A DNA stretch of 32,275 nt from Actinoplanes sp. M2I2 (GCF_023544445.1 NZ_JALPVJ010000042.1:1-32275), one strand, 5' to 3'; positions 6,705-14,323 are shown, numbered from the stretch's first letter. Notes: a model not told the origin generated them from the letters alone. Made by a program: numbers and translations.

Positions 6705-7151
6705 TCAGTTGTGCGCTATATCGGCGAGGAGCTCAGGCGTGTGGCGCTTGTCGGCGGGATCAGCGGCGGCGGTCAGCGCGTCGTCGGCCGACTTCGGGCT
6801 CGCGTCGGGCGGGATCACCAGGAGGTCGAAACGGTCGTCCCCGTAATCGGTCATGATGGTGATCAGCCCGGCCGGCTGGGAGGTGAACCAGCCGAGTCGC
6901 ACGGCCCGGCCCCCGGTGCCGGCCCGCCGTGGATGCGGCAGGTCCCACTCGTCGCCGTTCACCAGCACGTGCGTGACGTCACCGCGGAGCCCGGCCAGAG
7001 CCGCTGTCAGCCCCGGAAGCTCGGCGACGACATCCGTCGAGCGCGGCCACCAGCCGCCGTCCAGCACCGTCGTGTGCGACGGATGCGGGTCCAGCCGCAG
7101 GCGTACGGCCTCGGTTGCTTGTGGGGTCTTGGTTGCGACGGTCTGCGTCAT
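6705..7151 (-). CDS. DUF5994 family protein (copy 2)
   Basis: A 148-residue DUF5994 protein. The motif block is 'AVRLRLDPHPSHTTVLDGGW' then WPRSTDVVAELP, followed by 'RAVRLGWFTSQPAGLITIM' and 'DDRFDLLVIPPDASP'. The C-terminal 25 residues are charged and Ala-rich. The ATG at 7151 has GAGAGG seven bases upstream; an upstream Met at 7184 lacks support. Members are small cytosolic proteins of unknown role, often multicopy in actinomycetes near anti-sigma and GAF regulators, as here. Copies 1 and 2 are separated by about 246 bp, so each may have its own promoter. They are tandem paralogues rather than a recent duplication, since identity is limited to the core. Confidence 0.8.
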   Translation of the reverse strand: MTQTVATKTPQATEAVRLRLDPHPSHTTVLDGGWWPRSTDVVAELPGLTAALAGLRGDVTHVLVNGDEWDLPHPRRAGTGGRAVRLGWFTSQPAGLITIMTDYGDDRFDLLVIPPDASPKSADDALTAAADPADKRHTPELLADIAHN

Positions 7152-7309
7152 GATGGTGCCTCTCGTTGATGACCTCGGCGCCATAGGACCGGGCGTTGTG
7201 CGCGCTCGTCGGAGGACGTTGAGAAGCCGGTGCGCCTCAGGCTACGCGCTTGGGGCCTTCGGCGCGGGCCGGCCTCGGGCGGCGCACCGCAGACGGTCCT
7301 ATGTGGATT

Positions 7310-8143
7310 TCACAGGCGCGGGTCCGCGGACAGCGTGGCCCAGACGACTTTGCCGCCGTGGGCCGGTATGGCCCCCCACGCCGCGGCGACCGCATGGATC
7401 AAGGCCAGGCCACGGCCCCGCTCGGCGGCCGGCGTCGGACGGACGAGGTCCGCCCCCATCTGCGGATAGCGGGTGTCTCCGTCCCGGACGGCCAGATGAA
7501 GCCGGCCGCCACGCCGGAACACGGTGACCACGAATTCGGTGGCGGCATGGTCCACGGCGTTGGCGGCCAGTTCGGAAACGATCAGAGCGGCGTCGTTGCG
7601 CAGATCGGACAGGTGCCAGGTGGCACAGGCCTGGGCGACCAGGTCGCGGGCGGCCCGCACCGACGTGGACCGGGGCGCCAGGCGGGCCTGCAGCCGATCG
7701 GTTCGTGACACCTTGCCGGCCATGGCGATGCGGGCCTGCGACATGCACGCGAACACCAGCGGTGCGGGCGTGTCCTGGTGCCGCAGCCGGTGGTCCAGCG
7801 TCGTCGCCGGGGGCGCACAGAACGCCAAGTGGGCGGGCGCCGGCCCGAGCCGCGCCGTCCGCTGCGCCGCCGACCAGTACGGCGCGCTCACCCCGTGCGC
7901 GTCGTCCACGCCGTGCACGTCCATGATGACCGCCTCGCACGGCCCGGCCAGACACCGCCGCAGGCCGGCGGTGACCTGATTGCCGAGCTGCTGTGACCAC
8001 CCGCCGCGCACCGTCATCTCGACCACCGTGGTGCTGGCGTCGGCGGTGACGCTCACCGACACACCGCGATCGTGAGTCCCGGTGGTGACGAAATACGGAG
8101 GCCGGAGCGGCTGCAGCCACTCGCGCCGTTGCACGGCCGTCAT
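7310..8143 (-). CDS. STAS-like/HATPase fusion, anti-sigma-type regulator
   Basis: A 277-residue protein combining an N-terminal STAS-like domain (about residues 30-135: 'TTVVEMTVRGGW', 'CEAVIMDVHGVDDAHGVSA') with a C-terminal RsbW/SpoIIAB-type ATP-binding domain (about 160-277). The N box is 'ALIVSELAANAVDHAATEF', the G1-like part is 'LAVRDGDTRYPQM' and the G2-like part is 'ERGRGLALIHAVAAAWG', all appropriate for ATP binding. Such kinases phosphorylate STAS antagonists and sequester sigma factors, and fusion of both halves suggests an intramolecular switch. I prefer the ATG at 8143 over 8173; a GGGAG lies about 8 bases upstream. It heads a minus-strand run with the DUF5994 copies and the sigma-like protein, a plausible target. 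Confidence 0.82.
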   Translation of the reverse strand: MTAVQRREWLQPLRPPYFVTTGTHDRGVSVSVTADASTTVVEMTVRGGWSQQLGNQVTAGLRRCLAGPCEAVIMDVHGVDDAHGVSAPYWSAAQRTARLGPAPAHLAFCAPPATTLDHRLRHQDTPAPLVFACMSQARIAMAGKVSRTDRLQARLAPRSTSVRAARDLVAQACATWHLSDLRNDAALIVSELAANAVDHAATEFVVTVFRRGGRLHLAVRDGDTRYPQMGADLVRPTPAAERGRGLALIHAVAAAWGAIPAHGGKVVWATLSADPRL

Positions 8144-8700
8144 CCTCGGCTCCCGGCGACGGCGCGCGGCCAAGCGTCGAGACTCCCCGGGTGCGGGTGC
8201 GGACGGATACCTCGCGCTACGACAAACACCAGTTGCTCCACCTCGACACGGTCACGACAAAGGACGCCGCCGAGGTCTGGAGCAGCAAGCGGCGGTGGAG
8301 TGCACACCGGCGCCGCTCCCAACGGTATACCGATCAGGCGAAGATCGCTGGTTGCGTCGACCGCACATGACCTGGGGCGCGGAGGACCTCGCGGCGGCAG
8401 GCGTACGCTGAGAACGTCGCTCCGGACTCTGGCGGCCTCACCGATCGCCGGCAGGGACTCCAGGAAGCAGACAATGACCGCATCGAAGGCGTTCGTGCTC
8501 GCCACGCTCCACCGCGAACCGGCTGCCTGAGAGCCGGTCCCCCGGAACCGTCGGCGTGGCCGATCCCGCCGCGAGCCTTTCCCGGGACCGACAGATCTCC
8601 CTTTTCGCAGGCTCCTCGTCGAGAGCGGGGTGAATCCCCTCCCCTCTCTCGCTCCGGCCGGCGATCGACGCTGCGGGCCGATGACCGAAAGGCACGGCAC
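8144..8700. other. 557-bp intergenic region with structured leader upstream of GT4 gene
   Basis: No long gene is credible here. The right half has a dense set of pairings: CGGTCCC (8535-8541) with GGGACCG (8584-8590), an internal CGGCG/CGCCG hairpin between them, and GAGAG plus GGGGTGAATCCCC closed by CTCTC around 8623-8655. GAAAGG before 8701 is the glycosyltransferase ribosome binding site. The arrangement suggests a regulated 5' leader. The promoter of the STAS/HATPase gene should lie in the left half, but I cannot point to it. Confidence 0.45.
8474..8530 (+). CDS. Possible 18-residue leader peptide
   Basis: An ATG preceded by AGGAAG opens an 18-codon frame (MTASKAFVLATLHREPAA). Its TGA falls inside the loop of a perfect 7-bp stem-loop (ACCGGCT / AGCCGGT, 8518-8538). 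A short ORF ending in a hairpin, 170 bp before a biosynthetic gene, is the geometry of a translational attenuator. There is no amino-acid run that names a signal. Confidence 0.3.
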   Translation: MTASKAFVLATLHREPAA

Positions 8701-9840
8701 ATGACCATCAGATACGGCTTCCTCAGCACTCACCCGCCGACCCGCTGCGGCCTGGCGACCTTCAACTCCGCGCTCGCCACTCATCTGGGCGCGGACGGCA
8801 TACCGAGCGGTGTCGTACGGGTGGCCGCGAAGGGTGACGACCTGACCCCCGCACCCGGCGTGGTGCACACCTGGGCGGCGACCACGCCGACCGGCTGGCG
8901 CGACACCGCCGCGGTGCTCAACACCTTCGACGTCGCGGTCGTGCAGCACGAGTACGGCATCTACCCCGGCCGCGACGGTGGCGAGGTGCTGTCCGTGCTG
9001 CACCGGCTCAGCGTGCCGAGCATCGTCGTCCTGCACACCGTGCTGACCCACCCCACCCCGAGCCAGAAGTCGCTGCTCGAGCAGATCGTGGCCGCGGCCG
9101 ACGCGGTCGTCACCATCACCAACGCCGCGTACGACCGCCTGCTCGCCGGCTACACCGTCGACGCCGCGAAGGTCTCCGTGATCCCGCACGGTGCGTCCGG
9201 CTACGGCGGCGTCGTGGCGCCCCGGCAGGGTCCGCCTCACCTGCTCACCTGGGGTCTGCTCGGACCGGGCAAGGGCATCGAGTGGGCGCTGCGCGGTCTG
9301 GCCCTGCTGGGCGACCTCGAGCCGGCGCCCGTCTACACCGTGGCCGGCCGGACCCACCCCAAGGTCGTCGAGAAGCACGGCGAGGCGTACCGGGCCGGTC
9401 TGCACCAGCTCGGCGCGGCCCTCGGTATCGCGCACCGGGTGCGCTACGACTCGGCCTACCTCGATGACGCGGCGCTCGGCGCGCTCATCCGCTCCGCCGA
9501 TGTCGTGGTCCTGCCCTACGACTCCACCGAACAGGTGACCTCGGGCGTCCTGGTCGAAGCGGTGGCGGCTCGCGTCCCGGTCGTCGCGACCGCGTTCCCG
9601 CACGCCGTGGAGCTGCTCACCGACGGTCCCGGCCTGCTCGTGCCCCACCGCAAGCCGGTCGCCCTGGCCGCGGCGATCCGCAAGATCATCACGAAGCCGG
9701 CACTGGCCGCCACGCTGCTCGACCGCAACGGTCACGCCGGACCCGCGGTGGGCTGGCCGGCCGTCGCCCAGCGGTACCACGACCTCGCCACCACGCTGGC
9801 CACCGCCGGGGCCCGCCCGGTCGCCGTGGCCGGCCGGTGA
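8701..9840 (+). CDS. GT4-family glycosyltransferase
   Basis: A 379-residue GT-B glycosyltransferase of family GT4. The N-terminal domain begins 'YGFLSTHPPTRCGLATFNSA' and includes 'DVAVVQHEYGIYPGRDGG'. The nucleotide-sugar domain contains 'LLTWGLLGPGKGIEWALRGL', 'ADVVVLPYDSTEQVTSGVLV' followed by EAVAARVPVVAT (the E-x7-E region that holds the donor), and 'GLLVPHRKPVALAAAIRKI'. Donor and acceptor sugars cannot be read from sequence. The stop overlaps the GTG of the next gene by four bases (GTGA), so the two products are almost certainly co-translated. Related bacterial loci pair such an enzyme with an alpha/alpha-barrel protein and often a GH130 phosphorylase; no GH130 is seen here. The start is firm: ATG with GAAAGG upstream and an immediately conserved N-terminus. 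Confidence 0.93.
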   Translation: MTIRYGFLSTHPPTRCGLATFNSALATHLGADGIPSGVVRVAAKGDDLTPAPGVVHTWAATTPTGWRDTAAVLNTFDVAVVQHEYGIYPGRDGGEVLSVLHRLSVPSIVVLHTVLTHPTPSQKSLLEQIVAAADAVVTITNAAYDRLLAGYTVDAAKVSVIPHGASGYGGVVAPRQGPPHLLTWGLLGPGKGIEWALRGLALLGDLEPAPVYTVAGRTHPKVVEKHGEAYRAGLHQLGAALGIAHRVRYDSAYLDDAALGALIRSADVVVLPYDSTEQVTSGVLVEAVAARVPVVATAFPHAVELLTDGPGLLVPHRKPVALAAAIRKIITKPALAATLLDRNGHAGPAVGWPAVAQRYHDLATTLATAGARPVAVAGR

Positions 9841-10889
9841 CCGTCGCCACGACCGTCGCGCCGAGACCCGGCCGGAGCGTTCCCAGTCCCACCTTCGCTC
9901 ACCTGACCCGGCTGACCGACGACACCGGCCTCTTCGAGCACGCCCGCCACGCCACCGCGCGCCGCGAACACGGCTACTGCACCGATGACGTCGCCCGCGG
10001 CCTGGTCGTCACCAGCCGCGAGGCCACCCCGTCGGCCGAGGTGCTGCGGCTCGCGGAGTGCTATCTGGCCTTCCTCACGCACGCCCAGGACGATCAGGGC
10101 GCGTTCCACAACCGGCTCGGGTTCCACCGGCGCTGGACCGACCAGCCCGGCCTCGGCGACTGGTGGGGGCGCGCCCTCTGGGGCCTCGGCACCGCCGCCG
10201 CCCGGTGCCCGGTCCCGTGGATCCGCCGGGAAGCCCACCTCGCGTTCACCCTCGGCGCCTCGTGCCGGGCCACCGCCCCCCGGAGCATGGCGTTCGCCGC
10301 GCTCGGCGCCGCCGAACTGCTGCGCGCCGATCCCGGCGACGGACCGGCCGCGGAGCTTCTCGCCGACGCCGCCGCCGTCATCGGCCGGCCGAGCGCCGAC
10401 CCGCGCTGGCCGTGGCCGGAGCAACGGCTGACCTATGCCAACGCGGCCCTCGCCGAAGCCCTCCTGGTCGCCGGCGACCTGCTCGACGACCCGCCGGTGC
10501 TGGATGCCGGCCTGCGGATGCTGACCTGGCTGCTGTACATCCAGATCAGCGACGGCCACCTCTCGGTGCTCCCGTCGTCGGGCTGGCAGTCCGGCGGTCC
10601 CCGGTTGCGGCACGACCAGCAACCGATCGAGGTGGCGGCCCTGGCCGACGCCTGCGCCACCGCCGCCGCCATCACCGGCGACGCGATCTGGCACACCGGC
10701 GTACGCCAGTCCGTCGACTGGTTCCTCGGCTCCAACGACATCGGCGAGCCCATGTGGGACCCGGCGACCGGCGGCGGCTACGACGGGCTGACCCTGCACG
10801 GACCCAACCTGAACCAGGGCGCCGAATCCACCCTGGCCCTCATCTCCACCCTCCAGCACCGGACCGGCCCGGCAGCGTCCCGCCGCTGA
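9837..10889 (+). CDS. Alpha/alpha-barrel (six-hairpin) carbohydrate protein coupled to GT4
   Basis: A 350-residue protein resembling the alpha/alpha-toroid proteins encoded next to GT4 enzymes, often annotated simply as glycosyl transferase. Diagnostic blocks are 'LTRLTDDTGLFEHARHATA', 'REHGYCTDDVARGLVV', 'DWWGRALWGLGTAAA', 'RSMAFAALGAAELL', 'RLTYANAALAEALLVAGDLL' and 'NQGAESTLALISTLQ'. The periodic helices and the conserved Tyr-Cys-Thr-Asp-Asp block suit a glycan-binding or glycan-cleaving barrel. The activity is unproven, and no pair of catalytic acids can be named with certainty. It overlaps the GT4 stop by four bases. The C-terminal 'PAASRR' is followed immediately by a 21-bp tandem repeat. 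It probably acts on the product or acceptor of the GT4 enzyme. Confidence 0.82.
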   Translation: MTVATTVAPRPGRSVPSPTFAHLTRLTDDTGLFEHARHATARREHGYCTDDVARGLVVTSREATPSAEVLRLAECYLAFLTHAQDDQGAFHNRLGFHRRWTDQPGLGDWWGRALWGLGTAAARCPVPWIRREAHLAFTLGASCRATAPRSMAFAALGAAELLRADPGDGPAAELLADAAAVIGRPSADPRWPWPEQRLTYANAALAEALLVAGDLLDDPPVLDAGLRMLTWLLYIQISDGHLSVLPSSGWQSGGPRLRHDQQPIEVAALADACATAAAITGDAIWHTGVRQSVDWFLGSNDIGEPMWDPATGGGYDGLTLHGPNLNQGAESTLALISTLQHRTGPAASRR

Positions 10890-10898
10890 CCCGACCCC

Positions 10899-10973
10899 GC
10901 TCAGCCCTCGCCCGGTCCCGCTCAGCCCTCGCCCGACTTCGCTCAGCCCTCGCCCGGTCCCGCTCAGCCCTCG
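10899..10973. repeat. 21-bp tandem repeat, four copies, at a convergent gene junction
   Basis: The 12-base core GCTCAGCCCTCG occurs at 10899, 10920, 10941 and 10962, spaced exactly 21 bp, with only small differences in the 9-base remainder (mostly CCCGGTCCC). The last copy contains the stop codon and last residues (EG-stop on the minus strand) of the adjacent gene. The array thus looks like serial duplication of a gene terminus filling the gap between two converging genes. Confidence 0.93.
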
Positions 10974-11410
10974 TTCCGGAGCCGGCGGCCGAGCAGCGCG
11001 GAGACGTCGTGGGCGAGGGTCCCCAGACTCTCGCCCCGGTAGACGCCGGCGAGCTCGTCCAGCAGCCGGGTCACGGCCGTGACCTCGGCGGCGGTCAGCC
11101 GCACGGTCTGTCCCGCCGGCCGGTCACCGGCGAGCAGTTCGCGCAGCCGCTCGGCGTACTCGTCCCGGTTGAGCGGGTTGCCGGCGCCGTTCCGGGCGGT
11201 CGCCGTCGGACGGGGCGGGACCTGATCGGCCGCCGGGGCCGCGCTGAACCCGGCGTGTCCGGGGCAGTAGTCGGTCTGGCGGGCCGCATCCGAGGTCCAG
11301 CCGGCAGCGTGCTCCCGGGCCCACGATCGAGCGTCCGTGTCGTTGCGCCACGCCTCGGTCGGCGGCGGCTCCAACTGGATCGGGCATCCTGCCACGTCGC
11401 AACTGAGCAC
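10964..11410 (-). CDS. Hypothetical protein with CX4C...CPGH possible zinc site
   Basis: About 148 residues from GTG 11410; a TTG at 11452 is an alternative start, and the true start is uncertain. The N-terminal half has 'VVLSCDVAGCPIQLEPP', then 'AWRNDTDARSWAREHAAGW' and 'DYCPGHAG'. The spacing Cys-x4-Cys ... Cys-x2-His suggests a small zinc-binding fold. The C-terminal half ('LTAAEVTAVTRLLDELAGVY', 'LGTLAHDVSALLGRRL') is helical and could mediate dimerisation. I do not recognise a named family, although similar Cys-containing small proteins are common in actinomycetes. Its 3' end is duplicated in the adjacent tandem repeat. It converges on the alpha/alpha-barrel gene. Confidence 0.65.
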   Translation of the reverse strand: MLSCDVAGCPIQLEPPPTEAWRNDTDARSWAREHAAGWTSDAARQTDYCPGHAGFSAAPAADQVPPRPTATARNGAGNPLNRDEYAERLRELLAGDRPAGQTVRLTAAEVTAVTRLLDELAGVYRGESLGTLAHDVSALLGRRLRNEG

Positions 11411-12032
11411 GACCCGCCGCAGCGTGCCTTCCCGGGACAAGTGAATGCTCAAGACCGCCCGCTCTCGTGGTCGTCCCACGGTGCGGCTCGAGGCATCGTG
11501 GCCCGACGGATCGGTCACCGCACCAGCGCGATGGTACCGCCGTCCGGCGCGAAATCCGTGATCGCGCGAGCACGCCTTTCGCCTCGGTGGCTTGACGGCA
11601 CGACGGCCGTCCGGCTTCGCCGGTGGGCGAACTGCTGACGCCGTGGCGCCGTCGCCACGCCCGTACCCGCACAGACCACGCCAGGATCCGCGAGCGGTGG
11701 ACACGCCACGACGAGGCCACGGAGAGTAGGTTGAACTTGTTCCGCTCTTCCGGCGCATCTCGCATCGGGAAACGCCGGCGGAGTCAACGGGAGACGCGAC
11801 GACCTTCGTCCACCGGACGAGGTGGCGGCGACCCTCCGATCACGAAGCTCCACACCGGCCGGTCTTCCGAGGGCCGCGGCCCGCAGGGCTACCTCGCTCC
11901 GGCGAACCTCCGGTATCGATCCCGATGGCCGGCGTGGAGTGAACGGACAGGCCCGACACCTGACAGCCGGGATGATCCACCTGACGGCTCGCACGGGCCG
12001 GCCGGGGCACGCGCGAGATACGAGGAGCTCAC
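11411..12032. other. 622-bp region without a convincing gene
   Basis: Open frames exist on both strands but show no recognisable domains and have Arg/Ser/Pro-rich compositions typical of shadow frames. The region must hold the promoters of the divergent minus-strand Cys-protein gene and plus-strand small basic protein gene. Immediately before 12033 is a perfect GAGGAG ribosome binding site. I see no other structured element. Confidence 0.5.
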
Positions 12033-12161
12033 ATGGCTGAGAAGTCCGCGCACAAGGAAAACCGGAAGAAGCAGGCCAGCACCATCAAAGAGAAGCGCGC
12101 AGCGAAGAAGGCCAAGGTCGCGGAGAAGTCGGCCTCGCACATTCCGCCGACCAACCGCTGA
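12033..12161 (+). CDS. 42-residue Lys/Ala-rich basic protein
   Basis: ATG 12033 has an ideal ribosome binding site (GAGGAG, 6 bases upstream) and encodes 42 residues. About a third are Lys or Arg, with blocks such as 'KENRKKQASTIKEKRAAKKA' and a C-terminal 'SHIPPTNR'. Small Lys-rich proteins with a KEKRAAKKAK-like core are widespread in actinomycetes and have no assigned function. The charge and helical Ala/Lys pattern would suit nucleic-acid or ribosome association (inference). The gene is closed by a strong hairpin 24-60 bp downstream. Its short length explains why it is easily missed, but the ribosome binding site plus terminator make it a well-supported monocistronic gene. Confidence 0.85.
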   Translation: MAEKSAHKENRKKQASTIKEKRAAKKAKVAEKSASHIPPTNR

Positions 12162-12172
12162 TCGCGAGCTTT

Positions 12173-12221
12173 CCCGGCGAGTCGAACGGCACGCTCACGA
12201 GCGTGCCGTTTCCCCGCCGGG
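12173..12221 (+). terminator. Intrinsic terminator after small basic protein
   Basis: A perfect 12-base inverted repeat (AACGGCACGCTC / GAGCGTGCCGTT, 12185-12210) separated by two bases is followed by TTTCCCC. It is framed by an outer CCCGGCG / CGCCGGG pair. It lies directly after the small Lys-rich gene and is one of the strongest hairpins in the window. Confidence 0.85.
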
Positions 12222-12306
12222 CTCGCGAGCGGGAACGCAGAAAATCACCACATCCCTCCGGTCAAGGAGTGGATCCGGTGAGTTCACCTGCCCGGCGTAC
12301 GCGGGA

Positions 12307-12594
12307 TCAGAACGGGGGCGCGTCCTCGCCCATCAGCGCCAGCGTGACGCCGTTCTTCCCGGTCTTGAGACTCTGCACCACGACCTTGCCGGTGCTGCCG
12401 TCGGGCAGCTCCAGCGTGAAGGTCTTTCCGACGGCGTTCTTCGGGATGTTGCCCGGGCCGTTCGCGGGGCGGAAGTCACCCGCCCACGGCGGGACACCAC
12501 CCTTGCGACTGGGCTCGGCGAAGAGCGCGGCAGTGCCGGGCGTCCGGGTGCCGTCGGCGGACAGAAGAATCGAGGCGCTGCGGTAAGTAGCCAT
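12307..12594 (-). CDS. Small conserved hypothetical protein (95 aa)
   Basis: A 95-residue protein: 'MATYRSASILLSADGTRTPG', a central 'GNIPKNAVGKTFTLELPDGS' and 'TGKVVVQSLKTGKNGVTLAL', ending in GEDAPPF. The alternating hydrophobic pattern suggests a small beta-barrel. The ending (L-x-G-x-x-PPF) resembles other small actinomycete hypotheticals, but I cannot name the family with confidence. No ribosome binding site precedes the ATG; a TAGCCT hexamer (TANNNT type) lies 8 bases before it, so a leaderless transcript is possible. It lies downstream of nagA on the same strand, with a long stem-loop between them, so it is probably a separate transcript. Confidence 0.7.
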   Translation of the reverse strand: MATYRSASILLSADGTRTPGTAALFAEPSRKGGVPPWAGDFRPANGPGNIPKNAVGKTFTLELPDGSTGKVVVQSLKTGKNGVTLALMGEDAPPF

Positions 12595-12601
12595 ATGTCG
12601 T

Positions 12602-12648
12602 AAGGCTATCCCGGATCGCGCTCCTTCGCGGGACGGGAACTACGCCTT
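12602..12648 (-). terminator. Imperfect long stem-loop between nagA and the 95-aa gene
   Basis: The arms AAGGC-TA-CCCG and CGGG-TA-GCCTT pair across a 47-base segment, with an inner GCG/CGC pair. It lies 44 bp after the nagA stop on the minus strand and could end nagA transcription. It lacks a T-run and overlaps the proposed promoter of the next gene. Confidence 0.35.
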
Positions 12649-12691
12649 AATGCAAAACCGCTCTCCGGTGATGTCGCTGCCGTACTCGAAA

Positions 12692-13858
12692 TCACCGCGC
12701 CTCAGGTTCGTGCCAGGCGGACCCGAGGACGGGTCGTCCCTGGGCGATCACCTCGCGCACCCGCAGGTCGTCATCCAGCACGACCACGTCGGCGGCCTTG
12801 CCGGGGGCCAGGCTGCCGGTGTGATCGGCCATCCCGAGCAGAGCCGCCGGGGTGGTCGCCGCCGACCGGGCGACCTCGGTGATCGTCAGTCCGGTGACCC
12901 GGACCGCGTGCCGCACCGCCGCGTCCATCGTGAGGGTGCTGCCGGCCAGCGTGCCGTCGGTGAGCCGCACACTGCCGCCCTCGGCGATGACCGGCACCGG
13001 GCCGAGGCGATAGCGGCCGCTGGTCATCCCCGCGGCCGGAGTCGCATCGGTGACGAACGCGATCCGGTCCGGCCCGGCGGCGGCGACCGCGACACGGACG
13101 GCGTCGTCATGAACGTGGATGCCGTCGTTGATGATCTCGCAGGTGACAGCCGGGTCGGCCAGGGCCGCACCGGCCGGGCCGGGCTCACGGTGGTGGAACT
13201 GCCGCATGGCGTTGAACAGGTGGGTGGCGAGCCGCGCCCCGCCGGCGAACGCGTCGCGGGCCTGGACGTACGTCGCCTCGGTGTGCCCGACGGCGGCGAT
13301 CGCCCCCGCCGCGACGACCTGCTCGATCAGCTCCATCCCGCCGGGCAGCTCGGGCGCGAGAGTCACCACGCGGATGTGGCCGCCACCGGCGTCGAGCAAC
13401 TGCCGCAAGGCCGCCGGATCGGGCGCCAGCAGAAACTCGTGGTGATGCGAGCCGCGCTTGGCCGGATTGAGGAACGGGCCCTCCAGGTGGATGCCCGCGA
13501 TGCCCGGCTCGCCGGCGTCCATCATCGCCGCGATGGTGGCGACCGCCGCGACCATGCGGTCCAGCCGATCGGTGACCAGGCTGGCCAGCGTACGGGTGGT
13601 GCCGTGGCGCCGATGGAAGGCGACCGCCCGCCGGATCTCGGCCGGGTCGTCGGTGGTGATCTGGGCCCCGCCGCCGCCGTGCATGTGCAGATCGACGAAA
13701 CCGGGCAGCAACCATCCACCGTCGAGATCGACCACACGACCACCGGCCGGCGGACGGCCCCGGCCGACCGCTCTGATCAGACCGTCCGCGATCCTCAGCC
13801 ACCCCGGATCCAGAACGACCGCGGGCGTGACGACCCGGCAGTTCATCAACGTGAGCAC
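12692..13858 (-). CDS. nagA: N-acetylglucosamine-6-phosphate deacetylase
   Basis: A 388-residue amidohydrolase that removes acetate from GlcNAc-6-phosphate, feeding amino-sugar catabolism and cell-wall recycling in the cytosol. All catalytic blocks are visible: the H-x-H metal site in 'LPGFVDLHMHGGGG', the metal-binding Glu in 'GIHLEGPFLNPAKRGSHH', His in 'AAVGHTEATY', His in 'ATHLFNAMRQF', 'INDGIHVHDD', and the catalytic Asp in 'IAFVTDATPAAGM'. The closing 'TLAGSTLTMDAAVRHAV' and 'GSLAPGKAADVVVLDDDLRV' are standard. The H-x-H suggests the two-metal type rather than the E. coli single-metal type. GTG 13858 is preferred because AGGGTGG lies upstream; an ATG five codons in is possible. No nagB, PTS or GntR gene is adjacent, so it stands alone here. 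Confidence 0.96.
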   Translation of the reverse strand: MLTLMNCRVVTPAVVLDPGWLRIADGLIRAVGRGRPPAGGRVVDLDGGWLLPGFVDLHMHGGGGAQITTDDPAEIRRAVAFHRRHGTTRTLASLVTDRLDRMVAAVATIAAMMDAGEPGIAGIHLEGPFLNPAKRGSHHHEFLLAPDPAALRQLLDAGGGHIRVVTLAPELPGGMELIEQVVAAGAIAAVGHTEATYVQARDAFAGGARLATHLFNAMRQFHHREPGPAGAALADPAVTCEIINDGIHVHDDAVRVAVAAAGPDRIAFVTDATPAAGMTSGRYRLGPVPVIAEGGSVRLTDGTLAGSTLTMDAAVRHAVRVTGLTITEVARSAATTPAALLGMADHTGSLAPGKAADVVVLDDDLRVREVIAQGRPVLGSAWHEPEAR

Positions 13859-13903
13859 GTTGCCACCCTAAGGAGCCCGGGCCGTGTTCAGGCGCGGGCA
13901 CCC

Positions 13904-14323
13904 TCAGGCCGACAGCACGTAGATCCGGGGGTTCAGCTTGCCGATCATCTGGTACACGCCCCACAGACAGTCCGTCAGCATGAATTCGTAGGCGACAGTG
14001 CCGAACCGCTCCTCGTACGCCGCACGGTTACGCAGCATCCGGGACACCCGCAGCAGCTGCTTGGAACTGGCGGCCACGCCGTCCTCCTCCAGGCGCTCGC
14101 GCGTCTCACCGTGCAGCTGAAGGCACTGCACGATGCTCAGCCCGGCCCCGGTGATCGCGGCCTCGAACCGTTGCGGGTCGAGGCTGGCGGAGTGGATCCC
14201 CGCCGGCGGCCACATGAACGCCGCCTCCGCCGGCGAAAGCCAGTCCGTGGCGGTCATCTGGAAGATCACCGCACGACCGCCCGGCTTGAGCACCCGGCGG
14301 AACTCGCCGAACACCGCGCTCCC
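13904..14323 (-). pseudogene. SAM-dependent methyltransferase, C-terminal fragment
   Basis: The frame contains the second half of a class I methyltransferase: 'AVFGEFRRVLKPGGRAVIFQ', 'ATDWLSPAEAAFMWPPAGI', 'RFEAAITGAGLSIVQCLQLH', and a C-terminal 'MLTDCLWGVYQMIGKLNPRI' ending in YVLSA. The first half of the fold, including the SAM-binding Gly-rich loop (motif I) and the acidic loop, is absent. Upstream of about 14323 the frame continues only as low-quality sequence, and coding resemblance jumps to another frame. The 3' half is well preserved, so truncation is probably recent or the break results from a local rearrangement. The product would be inactive as a methyltransferase. Confidence 0.75.

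Noticed and set aside
7301..7313. TGTG-N5-CACA dyad as a CRP-like site
   Set aside because: Spacing is one base short of the CRP consensus, and it lies at the 3' end of a minus-strand gene where no promoter is expected.
8623..8655. c-di-AMP (ydaO-type) riboswitch suggested by the GGGGTGAATCC string
   Set aside because: The string is shared, but the conserved upstream GGGGGAACC-type element is not in the right order and the terminal CCGTCAGCTAACC-like segment is missing. Only an Infernal search with RF00379 could revive it.
10899..10973. CRISPR array
   Set aside because: The 21-bp period has no distinct spacers; the variable part is only a few substitutions. It is a simple tandem duplication.
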